Source: Candidatus Binatia bacterium
Lineage (GTDB): Bacteria > Desulfobacterota > Binatia > UBA12015
Assembly: GCA_029243485.1 (NCBI GenBank)
Contig: JAQWRY010000001.1
Location: forward strand, 186,001 to 250,000
Reading direction: 5' to 3'
DNA length: 64,000 nt
Part shown: piece after piece, positions 25,872 through 33,793 of the stretch
How the letters are laid out: each line of letters starts with the position of its first letter
Numbering within the stretch: position 1 is the first letter of the stretch
The notes under the pieces: model-generated
What the model was told of the DNA's origin: nothing
The model's input: the letters and a program-made list of their open reading frames with translations, nothing else
Database searches by the model: none
Made by a program: the position numbers and the translations under genes

Positions 25872-26538
25872 ACTCAATCGGCGTCGGACGGACCGGCGCA
25901 GACAGCGGGAAGAAGAGCACCGCGCAGCCGACGTAGATGCAAAACATGATCTGCTCGGACGCCAGCGAACGAAGAAGCTGCTTCTGCACCAGACCATAGA
26001 AGGCCCAGAACGTCGCCGCCCCCACCATCAGAAGATTCCCGACGAGGTACTGATCGTGCCCCGCCAGATCGGCTGCGACGGCGCCGAGTTGGCTGCGAAA
26101 AAAGACTCCGAGCCCGGCGAGGAGGGTCGCGAAGCCCACCCACTGACCAAGCCCGAACTTCTCGCGGAAGAACAGAAGCCCTCCCATCGCCAGGAGCAGC
26201 GGCCCGAGCTGAATCAGGACCTGCGCATCCGCCGGCGTCGTCCGATCGAGGGACATCAAGTACAGCAGATAATCGACGCAGAGAAACGTCCCGGCCGCCA
26301 GGAGCATCCACCGCACCGGCCGATCGAGCGTTCGCAGCGACGGCAGCCGGCCCCGCACACCGAGAACCGCACCCACCACGAAGGCCGAACCGAGGAACCG
26401 GTAGAACGTGATCGTGCTCGGGGCCATCTCTGCGAGGATGACCTTGAGTGCGATCGGCAGGGCGCCCCACAGAAGCATCGTGGTGCACGCGAGGCCGAAG
26501 CCCATTCCGACACGCCCGGTCGTCTGATGCCGCTCCAC
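25801..26538 (-). pseudogene. EamA/DMT transporter gene truncated at its 3' end
   Basis: Starts at a GTG at 26538 with AGAGAGG just upstream, 11 bp after the spermidine-synthase-like gene stop. The first EamA domain is complete (MLLWGALPIALKVILAEMAP, FYRFLGSAFVVG, DYLLYLMSLDRTTPADAQVL). The second begins (LLMVGAATFWAFYGLVQKQL) and breaks off after VGCAVLFFPLSAPVRPTP. The remaining codons down to 25801 are Arg-rich and antisense to the kinase relic. About 220 of the usual 290-300 residues remain, so about three helices are missing and transport is unlikely. It was probably a drug/metabolite exporter. Confidence 0.75.
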
Positions 26539-26549
26539 CTGCGCCTCTC

Positions 26550-27356
26550 TTAGCCGTCCGCCCAGGAGCGACGATCCCGCAGAAACGGCACCAACTCGAA
26601 CGGGAGGTTTCCGGCGGCATCGATCTCTCGCGCGCGCGCGAGCATTCGGCGCGCGGTCGGCATTCGATCTACAACTCCGACGGCGATGCGGTTGTCCTCT
26701 TCGGGAACCGACAACTCGAAGCACCCGCCGGCAAACCCGGCCGCGAAGCGACGGATCACGCGATCCTCCGCCCACCGCTCGGGCAACCCGATGTTGGCAA
26801 CCGCGACGCCGCCGTCGGTCAAGAGGCTGGCAGCGTCGCGAAAGAAGGACTGGCGAGCGAGCGGAGCCGGGATCTTCTGGCCGTGATACGCGTCGAGGAA
26901 CACGAAGTCGTACCGCCACGCCTCGTCTGCCGCCGCGTCGCGAACGAACTCACACGCGTCCTCGACGAAGACCCGCAGGTCCGCCGTCTCGCGAAAACCG
27001 AAGTAGTCGCAAGCGAGCTGAAGGACGATCGGATCGATCTCCACGACGTCGACGGTCGCGCGAGGGAAGTGGCGGCGCAGGAAGCGTGCGTACGCGCCTC
27101 CACCGAGACCCACCAGAAGGATGCGTTCGAGCCGCGCGGCAAGCACCGGACCAACGGTAGCGACCCGAAGGTACACGGTCGGGAGCACGGCCGGCCTCCT
27201 GCGCTCGATCACAGTTTGATCGACGCCTTGCATGCCCCCGAATCGCAAATGTCGACGCGGCCCGTCGTCGATGACCAGAAGTTCGCCGAAGGCCCCATGC
27301 GCACGGTGGACGATCGTCCCCGAGAGGCCCTCCCCTTGGTCTGCGGCAACACGCAC
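26550..27356 (-). CDS. Spermidine-synthase-like methyltransferase-fold protein
   Basis: 268 aa from a GTG at 27356. The class I Rossmann core is visible: ILLVGLGGGAYARFLRRHFP (GxGxG), VDVVEIDPIVLQLA (acidic residue after beta 2), then DACEFV and YDFVFLDAYHG. The order matches spermidine/spermine synthase-like proteins, in which the Asp of FLDAY is catalytic. The polyamine-binding features are weak, so it may be a methyltransferase or a non-polyamine aminopropyltransferase. It is followed after 11 bp by the broken EamA gene, so they were probably cotranscribed. The divergent FG-GAP gene starts 70 bp away. Confidence 0.8.
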   Translation of the reverse strand: MRVAADQGEGLSGTIVHRAHGAFGELLVIDDGPRRHLRFGGMQGVDQTVIERRRPAVLPTVYLRVATVGPVLAARLERILLVGLGGGAYARFLRRHFPRATVDVVEIDPIVLQLACDYFGFRETADLRVFVEDACEFVRDAAADEAWRYDFVFLDAYHGQKIPAPLARQSFFRDAASLLTDGGVAVANIGLPERWAEDRVIRRFAAGFAGGCFELSVPEEDNRIAVGVVDRMPTARRMLARAREIDAAGNLPFELVPFLRDRRSWADG

Positions 27357-27426
27357 TCGCTCGGAGCTACCACCTCCGCGACGGAGTCGCAGCCCGCCGC
27401 CGATCGCGGTACAAATCGGTCACCTC

Positions 27427-28890
27427 ATGCCCTTCGTTTCCGCCTTCCTCCTCGCACTGCTGCTCATCGGCCGTCCCGCGCTGGCGGAGACCGAGCCTCC
27501 CTTCGAGCGAACCGAACTGCGCACGGAACATCCGATCGTGCAGGACACCGTTGCTCTCCGCCTGGGTGAAGGAAACGGGCGCCACCTTCTCGTGGTCACG
27601 AGCCCCGACGACGAGAGCGTCCGGGTCGAGCTTTTCCCGCCCAGCAAGGGCGGTGCGCCGGGCATGACTCCGGCGCGGCTCGAGCTTCCGGCGGACGTCG
27701 TCGCCTTCGACACCGCCGACCTCGGCCCAGACGGTCCGCAGGCCCTGTACTTCCTCACACCCCGCGCAGTATTGCGCTTCGAACCCGCGGACGGATCGCT
27801 CCGCGAAATCACGCAGGTGCAATCGATCTACCGGCGGCCGGTTCCGGGCCGCCTCCTGCCTGTCGACTTCATGCGAGACGGCGGGGATCGAAAGCCGCCG
27901 CTTCTCCTCCTCCCCGATTTCGACGCCATGCGCGCCGGCACGAGCCGCCTTCCGATCGCGCCGCGAACGTCGCACGAAGCTGGCCCCGCCTATCGCCCCG
28001 CCGATGTGCGGCTCGCGGATCTCGACCTCGACGGCACCGAAGACGTCTTCCTGATCTCAGACGACGCGTTGCACATCTTCCACGGCACCGGAACCGGCTT
28101 TTCGGGCGTAGCCGTGGTCCGCCCCCTCGGTTTGGGAGTGGGCCCCGAGCTACGAGAAGACCAGCTTGGCAACCTGGACCAGTCCGACCTCACCACGCGG
28201 CGGGTCATCGCGATCGAGGACTTCGACGCAGACGGCCTCGTCGATCTTCTGATCGAGTCCACCCGTCGCACTGGTGTCTTGGAGCGCGAGACTGCCCACG
28301 AGCTTCACCTCGGCCGGCGGGGTCCGCAGGGCCTCACCTACCCGACGAAACCGACAACGGTCATCCGCGGCGACGCTCCTCTGGGCGGTGTGCGCGCCCT
28401 GGACATCGACGGCGACGACCGGCTCGATCTCACGGCGGGGAGCATCGATGTTGGCATCGGGACGATCGTCTCCGCGCTTCTGACGGGCACCGTCGACTTC
28501 GACGTTCGGTTTTTCCGTCTCACAGAGAACGGGTATGCCGAGGAACCCGACGAAACCCGCGATGCTCGCATCGAGTTCGATCTGTCCGAGGGCAGCGCAA
28601 GCATCCCGGTCCTCGTGCTTGCCGATGTCAACGGCGATGGAGGCAAGGACCTCATCGTCCGCGAAGACGAGGACGTGCTGCAGGTCTATCGCTACGACGG
28701 CAGCCCGACGCTGTTCTCGGACGACGCGCAGGAGGTCGAGGTGCGCCTCCCAAAGGATGGCCAGCTCGTGCGGCGCGCCGATCTGAACGGCGACGACGCC
28801 GACGACCTCATCCTTCGCTACGAGGGGCTCGACGGCGAGGGAGCGCGCCACCGACTCACGCTCCTCCTCGGCCGGCCGGCGCGGCGCTAG
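27427..28890 (+). CDS. Exported FG-GAP/VCBS-repeat protein
   Basis: 487 aa from the ATG at 27427, with a cleavable signal peptide ending in GRPALAE. At least five calcium-binding FG-GAP motifs of DxDxDGxxD type occur: DLDLDGTEDV, DFDADGLVDL, DIDGDDRLDL, DVNGDGGKDL and DLNGDDADDL. This predicts a seven-bladed beta-propeller on the cell surface or in the periplasm. No catalytic domain is attached. It probably works in adhesion or as a binding platform. The last 4 bp overlap the convergent SDR gene. Confidence 0.85.
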   Translation: MPFVSAFLLALLLIGRPALAETEPPFERTELRTEHPIVQDTVALRLGEGNGRHLLVVTSPDDESVRVELFPPSKGGAPGMTPARLELPADVVAFDTADLGPDGPQALYFLTPRAVLRFEPADGSLREITQVQSIYRRPVPGRLLPVDFMRDGGDRKPPLLLLPDFDAMRAGTSRLPIAPRTSHEAGPAYRPADVRLADLDLDGTEDVFLISDDALHIFHGTGTGFSGVAVVRPLGLGVGPELREDQLGNLDQSDLTTRRVIAIEDFDADGLVDLLIESTRRTGVLERETAHELHLGRRGPQGLTYPTKPTTVIRGDAPLGGVRALDIDGDDRLDLTAGSIDVGIGTIVSALLTGTVDFDVRFFRLTENGYAEEPDETRDARIEFDLSEGSASIPVLVLADVNGDGGKDLIVREDEDVLQVYRYDGSPTLFSDDAQEVEVRLPKDGQLVRRADLNGDDADDLILRYEGLDGEGARHRLTLLLGRPARR

Positions 28891-29729
28891 AGACCCACCA
28901 TTCGCCCAAAGATCGCATCCCGCGCGCGATCGCCGAGAAAAGGCCCGATCCAAGCCAGAAGATGCGCCTCCGCCGAGACCGGGTAGCGCGTCTTCGGACG
29001 CCGCGCGCTTAGTGCCTTCGCGATCGTCCGCGCGACGCGGGCGGCCGGGACCCCCTGCTTCGCCATCGACTCGTTCATCCTGCGGAGCCTGGCCAGCGCC
29101 GGCTCGTAGCGCGCCCGCCCTTGCGCCGGTAACGCCTCCAGCATTCCTTGAAGCTGCGCGTCGTTCTTCTCGTGGATGGGTGTATCGATCGCACCCGGCT
29201 CGACAACCGAAACGAAGAGGCCTTGTCCGCGGATCTCGATTCGCAGCGCGTCGGACATCGCTTCCAGAGCATACTTCGAAGCGCAGTACGGACCGATCAA
29301 TGGCGAGACGATCTTCCCCGCTCCCGAACTCACGTTGACCACGCGTCCATCCGGCCGTTCGAGCAGCGGCAGGAAGGCCTTCGTCACCGCGGCGACCCCG
29401 AACACGTTCACCTCGAACTGGCGGCGCAAGGCGTCGAGATCGACGAACTCGAGCGGCGCCGTGATCGTCATCCCCGCGTTGTTCACGAGGCCCTGAAGAC
29501 GTCCCTCGCCCAGCGCCTCGCGTATCTGGACCGACGCCGCCGAAATCGAGGCCGCGTCGGTGACGTCGAGGTGTACGGGGCAGAGATCTCCCGTCGTCGC
29601 GCTGCGTAATGCCTTTGCGGCGGCGTCACTGCGAACGCCCGCGAACACCCGCTGCCCATGTTCCGCGAGGAGCAGCGCCGTCTCCCGCCCAATGCCCGAT
29701 GACGCCCCGGTGATCAGTACATTCCGCAT
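28887..29729 (-). CDS. Short-chain dehydrogenase/reductase
   Basis: 280 aa classical SDR: NVLITGASSGIGRETALLL at the N-terminus, LVNNAGM, NVSSGAGKIV with the catalytic Ser, and YCASKYALEAMSD (YxxxK). C-terminal features resemble retinol-dehydrogenase-like or 17-beta-hydroxysteroid-type SDRs. A TetR fragment lies 9 bp upstream in the same direction, so the gene may once have been in a regulator-dehydrogenase unit. Substrate unknown. Confidence 0.92.
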   Translation of the reverse strand: MRNVLITGASSGIGRETALLLAEHGQRVFAGVRSDAAAKALRSATTGDLCPVHLDVTDAASISAASVQIREALGEGRLQGLVNNAGMTITAPLEFVDLDALRRQFEVNVFGVAAVTKAFLPLLERPDGRVVNVSSGAGKIVSPLIGPYCASKYALEAMSDALRIEIRGQGLFVSVVEPGAIDTPIHEKNDAQLQGMLEALPAQGRARYEPALARLRRMNESMAKQGVPAARVARTIAKALSARRPKTRYPVSAEAHLLAWIGPFLGDRARDAIFGRMVGL

Positions 29730-29738
29730 CGGCGTTGC

Positions 29739-30013
29739 CTATCCCGTCGGGATCGCTCCGGCCACCGAATTCACAAGGCCGGCTAGGTTCCGACGGAACA
29801 GCTTCGGAGCCGGCGCGTCGCCCTGAAGACCGTGGACCGACAGCAGGACCATCTCGGCCGCACGTGGTGCGGTGAGTCCCGCACGGGCGAGATCGATCTC
29901 GCCCGCACGGTCCGCGCGACAAAGCGCAACGGCAATGAAGGCTCGCATGGCGTCGATGGCACCGGATGAAACGTCGGCGGCGACGGCACGGGTGGTCTCG
30001 CGGATCTCCTGTC
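29739..30013 (-). pseudogene. C-terminal fragment of a TetR regulator
   Basis: The frame encodes a TetR-type ligand-binding C-terminus: IDAMRAFIAVALCRADRAGE, then APRAAEMVLLSVHGLQGD and PKLFRRNLAGLVNSV, ending at 29739. The helix-turn-helix that should lie on the upstream side (beyond 30013) is gone. There the minus frame loses TetR character and meets the plus-strand fragment. It cannot bind DNA in this state. It precedes the SDR gene by 9 bp. Confidence 0.62.
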
Positions 30014-30026
30014 CACCGGGCGATTC

Positions 30027-30323
30027 ATGGAGAAGGGCCACGAGGTTCGCTTCACGGATGCCCTCACAGACATTTCCGGACGCGCGGCCCTCGGAAACGA
30101 GATGGCCCGTAACCAGGACCTCTTCGGCGGCTACGAAGTCCTGCTCGCCGACCAGGTCTATCGCTACGCCACCCCTTCCGGCGTGACGTACGTCCGCCAC
30201 ACGGTCAACCTCCTGTTCTCCAACGGCAGCCAATCGATATTCACAAACTACGTGCGGATCCGGGACGGCAGAATCGAGCGATTGGCAGGCTTCCTCGGGC
30301 GCCGGTTGGCCGAGATGCAGTGA
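30027..30323 (+). pseudogene. Fragment, possibly the C-terminal part of an NTF2-like protein
   Basis: About 98 codons read well in one frame: ALTDISGRAALGNEMARNQD, YEVLLADQVYRYATPSG, VNLLFSNGSQSIFTNYVRIR and GRIERLAGFLGRRLAEM. The last segment, with beta strands and a GRI-type turn, resembles the end of SnoaL/NTF2-like domains. No ribosome-binding site precedes the ATG at 30027, and protein-like sequence continues somewhat upstream before meeting the TetR relic. I interpret it as a truncated gene rather than a complete small protein; a real 98-aa protein is possible. Confidence 0.4.
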
Positions 30324-30387
30324 CGGGTCGGCAGCGGCGGCCACCGCGATTGCCTCCGGTCTGGTTTAGCGACATGGCTACGAGCCG

Positions 30388-31827
30388 ATGAGCGATTCCG
30401 GCAGACTCCAAGGGGAAGACCTCGACGCGGTACGCGCCGGTCTCCGGCTGGCCCATCCGCCCGACCCCGCGCAACTCGAAAACGAGCGCGCCCGCCTCGC
30501 GGCCGCCGACGCGGCGCCCCTCGGCCAGCGCCTGCGTGTCTACGGTTCCATGGTGGGGCCCGGTTACATGCAGAGCGCGATGACCCTGGGCGGCGGCACG
30601 GCGACCGCGGCACTCTTCTCGGGAGCCGTGTTCGGCTACGCACTCCTGTGGGTCGCGCCCGTGGCAATGCTCTTCGGTGTGGTGATGCTCTCGGCGGTCG
30701 CTCACCAGACCCTCTCGACCGGGATGCGGCCCCTCGAGGCCATGCGGCGATACGCCGGGACGCCGTTTGCTGCGGTGTGGGCCCTCGGCGCCCTCTTCTC
30801 TTCGGTCATCTGGCACTTCTCCCACTACGCGCTCGCCTCCGCGGTGGTCGTGGACCTGGCCGACGTCGCCGGCGTCTCCGGCGTCCGACCACTCTGCGCC
30901 GGCGTGTTGATCCTCGTCTGGGCGATCGGCCTCAGTCTGATGTACGGCACGTCGTACCGACTCGTCCGCATCTACGAGCGAATCCTCAAGTACATCGTGT
31001 GGGGCGTCATCCTCTCGTTCGGCCTGGTCGTCGCGCGAACGGGCATCTCCGACGTCGGCGCGCTCGTGCGCGGATTCACGGCCTTCGAGTTTCCTGCGGA
31101 CCGCAACGGCGTCGCCGCGGCCACGCTCGTGGCGAGTACATTCGCGGCCGCGGTCGGCATCAACATGCTCTTCCTCTATCCCTACAGCCTGCTCGCACGC
31201 GGCTGGACGCGGGAACATCGCGGACTCGCGCGGTTCGACCTCGGGGCCGGGATGTTGGTTCCGTACACGATCGCCGCGAGCCTCATCACGATCGCCGCCG
31301 CGAACACGATCCTCCTCGATCCGGGCTACGACGGCACCCGCCTTTCGCCCGTGCAGGCCGCGCAGACGCTGGGCGCGGTCATCGGCCCCGAGATTGGCCG
31401 CGTCGTGTTCGGTCTCGGCATCCTCGGGATGGCGCTCAGCAGCATGACCCTACACATGCTCGTTTCGGGATTCGTGTGCGCCGAGGTCTTTGGCTGGGAG
31501 TTCGGCGGAACGAAGTACAAGCTCGCGACACTCATCCCGGCGCCGGGCATCCTCGGATGCCTTTACTGGAGTGACATCGCCGTGTGGGTCGCTGTGCCGA
31601 CCAACATCGTCTGCGGCCTCTTCCTCCCCCTGGCGTACCTCGGCTTCATCCGCTTGCAGCGGAACCGCAACTACCTGGGGAACGACACGCCGAGCGGGAC
31701 CACGGCCAACTTGTGGCTCGCGGCCATGTCTCTCACCACGCTGTTCCTCGCGGCCTTCTACGGCTGGTACCTCGTCTCGAAGGGCCCCGGCTATCTCCAG
31801 ACGCTGCTCGGCGGCCCAGGCGCCTGA
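30388..31827 (+). CDS. Nramp-like transporter lacking the metal-binding DPGN motif
   Basis: 479 aa with about 11 transmembrane helices, matching the Nramp (divalent metal) fold. The N-terminal block GPGYMQSAMTLGGGTATAAL and FGYALLWVAPVAMLFGVVM aligns with the Nramp TM1-2 region, which normally reads DPGN(A/W)xT followed by GYxLLW. At the metal site DPGN is replaced by LGGGT, and the TM6 MPH motif is replaced in GINMLFLYPYSLLAR. A metal-ion path as in MntH is therefore doubtful; other substrates, as for Nramp-related Mg or amino-acid carriers, are conceivable. Its stop overlaps the ATG of an aldo/keto reductase relic (TGATG). Confidence 0.75.
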   Translation: MSDSGRLQGEDLDAVRAGLRLAHPPDPAQLENERARLAAADAAPLGQRLRVYGSMVGPGYMQSAMTLGGGTATAALFSGAVFGYALLWVAPVAMLFGVVMLSAVAHQTLSTGMRPLEAMRRYAGTPFAAVWALGALFSSVIWHFSHYALASAVVVDLADVAGVSGVRPLCAGVLILVWAIGLSLMYGTSYRLVRIYERILKYIVWGVILSFGLVVARTGISDVGALVRGFTAFEFPADRNGVAAATLVASTFAAAVGINMLFLYPYSLLARGWTREHRGLARFDLGAGMLVPYTIAASLITIAAANTILLDPGYDGTRLSPVQAAQTLGAVIGPEIGRVVFGLGILGMALSSMTLHMLVSGFVCAEVFGWEFGGTKYKLATLIPAPGILGCLYWSDIAVWVAVPTNIVCGLFLPLAYLGFIRLQRNRNYLGNDTPSGTTANLWLAAMSLTTLFLAAFYGWYLVSKGPGYLQTLLGGPGA

Positions 31828-32014
31828 TGACCAAGGGCGGACCGACGGAGTCCTGCGTCGACTGTGTTCTCCTGGCCAGCCGCTACACGCTACTCGAAGA
31901 GACGGCCCTCGGCGGACCCCTCCCCGCCTGCGCGGAACGCGGCGTCTCCGTCATCGCCGCGGGAGTGTTCAACAGCGGGCCCCTCGCCGGTCCTGACGGC
32001 GCACGACTCGAATG
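31827..32014 (+). pseudogene. C-terminal relic of an aldo/keto reductase gene
   Basis: Starts at an ATG overlapping the Nramp-like stop. It encodes DCVLLASRYTLLEETALGG, then LPACAERGVSVIAAGVFNSG, a well-conserved stretch of the D-threo-aldose/L-fucose dehydrogenase-type aldo/keto reductases. The N-terminal barrel with the catalytic Tyr/Lys/Asp is absent and the sequence becomes unrelated after about 32000. It is a decayed fragment brought next to the transporter gene. Confidence 0.65.
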
Positions 32015-32304
32015 CGGACAACGGCGGCGCGTGCGCACACGTCGAGACGTTCGCCAACGTCACACCGATCGACGAAACCGATCGCCGGCGGCTCGCCCTC
32101 ACACGCGATGCCGTCCTCGCCTCGAGGTCTGAACGGAAGTGACTCGCGTTGATCCCTTGCTCGCGCGGCGCCAAGGTCGGCACGGACGACAGGTTCAATG
32201 CATGGAGACCCCAAGCTTCGCGTCGTGGCAGCAGTCTGGAACCACGCGCTGCCGAAGACTGTCGAGCGTCGCTTCGAACGGCGCGGGCACGGCTCCTTCT
32301 CCGG
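32015..32304. other. Gap with no recognisable gene
   Basis: Both strands give only short or Arg/Ser-rich frames here. A frame near 32203-32365 (DPKLRVVAAVWNHALPKTVE) looks mildly protein-like but has no start signal and runs into the antisense end of the next gene. I see no hairpin or repeat that I would defend. Confidence 0.5.
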
Positions 32305-33369
32305 TCAGAGCCTGCGGGACAAGCCGGGCGCTGCCTTGCCCGAGACGAGCGGAAGATCGAGATAGCTCTTGATACCGGGCTCCGCGCGACACACCGCCGG
32401 AATCGCGCTGATCCCGTGCGTCGCCGTCGCGACGATGCCCGGGTTGCGCTCGAGCCCCTCCTCGGGGGTTTCGGGATGCCAGCCGTGGAACGTCGCCTTG
32501 CCCGAGGGGTCGCCCGTGACCTCGACCTCGAACCGCTCACCCTCGGGACCGAACGTCCAGCCGGTATCGAAGCCCTCCTCGCCCATGAACCAGTTCGTGC
32601 GCACCGTGATCACCGGCTCCCCGCGAACGGACGCCTGCCACGTGAAGCGCTGCGCGGCGACGAGCCCCGGCTCGATCACGCCGATCGGCGAATCGAGCGG
32701 CTTCGTCGCGATACCGATCTCGTGGGACGTCGTCTTCTCTGCATCGAGATCGAAACCCAGCGCGTCGGCGACCATGTCCATCGATTGAATGAAGCCGTCT
32801 GCGAGCATTGCCGGCATCGAGCTCTTACGGGCTTCTTCCGGCGTCTTGCCGAAAAGCATGATCTCGCCCACGACGAACGGAGCACCGTACGACCGCAGGT
32901 CCGACCACTCCTCGGCGCGCACGTGAGTGATCGCGCGCGACAACGCGGAGACCATGAGCGGAAAGCGCTCCGTGATGCCGCCGGGGTGAATCCCCGTGCC
33001 GTGAAGCGTGACGCCGCCCTTCTGACAGGCGGACTCGACGTCCGACCAATCGCGCTCGCCGCGGTAGAACCAGTTCAGCGGCGTCACGATGTTCTTGCCG
33101 GACTCGAGGATGCGCAGAACCGTCTTCTTCTCGCCCATGATCGGCGAGTAGAAAACGCAGTCCGCATCCGTCGCGAGCAAGGCGTCGATGTCGTTCGTGG
33201 CGGCCACGCCGACCGGAGCCTCGCCCGCGAGTTCTCCCGCGTCCCGACCGACCTTCGCGTCGCTATGCACCCAGGCCCCGACCAGATCGAGCTCGGGATG
33301 TGAGAGGATACCCTGAATTCCGGCGCAGCCTACGCCGCCGGTCGCCCACTGGATTACCTTGAACGTCAC
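32305..33369 (-). CDS. DapB-like/amine-dehydrogenase-like NAD(P)-binding protein, paralogue B
   Basis: 354 aa from a GTG at 33369 (the ATG at 33396 is an alternative). Layout matches the protein encoded at 24440-25504: FKVIQWATGGVGCAGIQGIL, GRDAGELAGEAPVGVAATND, GIHPGGITERFPLMVSALS and a late ATATHGISAIPAVCRAEPG. Such proteins occur in mycobacteria and uncultured proteobacteria near lipid and steroid genes; the reaction is unknown. The equal length and near-identical GRDAGEL block show that the two genes in this window are paralogues. Confidence 0.82.
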   Translation of the reverse strand: MTFKVIQWATGGVGCAGIQGILSHPELDLVGAWVHSDAKVGRDAGELAGEAPVGVAATNDIDALLATDADCVFYSPIMGEKKTVLRILESGKNIVTPLNWFYRGERDWSDVESACQKGGVTLHGTGIHPGGITERFPLMVSALSRAITHVRAEEWSDLRSYGAPFVVGEIMLFGKTPEEARKSSMPAMLADGFIQSMDMVADALGFDLDAEKTTSHEIGIATKPLDSPIGVIEPGLVAAQRFTWQASVRGEPVITVRTNWFMGEEGFDTGWTFGPEGERFEVEVTGDPSGKATFHGWHPETPEEGLERNPGIVATATHGISAIPAVCRAEPGIKSYLDLPLVSGKAAPGLSRRL

Positions 33370-33793
33370 AGGAACCCGTCTACCGCAGGAGGCCAACGGC
33401 GTCGATGCCGAGCCGCGTCATCCTCCGTTGCGCGACGGATAGCTCCCACAGACGCAGAGGATGTAGTGCAGACCGAGGTCCGGTGCATGCTGTTGTGGGC
33501 GATGCTTCCGCTCTCGGGCCCGACGGTCCCCGGCCCCATCTTCGGAGGGTTCGGTTGCCAGGTGACTCTTGCGGTTAGGGGAAGATGCATCGCGGCGTTT
33601 GCAGGGGGGACACGGGAGCTTCCCCTGATCTCGGCCGGGCGCGGGTCTGGGCCAGGGGCCTCCGCATCGTATCTTTCTTGGGCCGGTGCTCCCGTCCCCG
33701 ATCGTGCACATCAGCCCACGCCTCGGCGTCGGGCCGGCCGAGCTACAGGGAGTTCGCTCTCGAGCGAGCCGGGCCCCTCAGAGAACGACCCGG
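33370..33793. other. Gap with no recognisable gene
   Basis: 424 bp between two minus-strand genes. Open frames exist but are Arg/Pro/Ser-rich and mutually antisense. No ribosome-binding site, repeat or hairpin stands out. Part of it must hold the promoter of paralogue B. Confidence 0.5.

Noticed and set aside
30241-31218. 325-aa minus-strand frame over the Nramp-like gene
   Set aside because: Antisense shadow; the plus strand encodes an 11-helix transporter with a recognisable fold.
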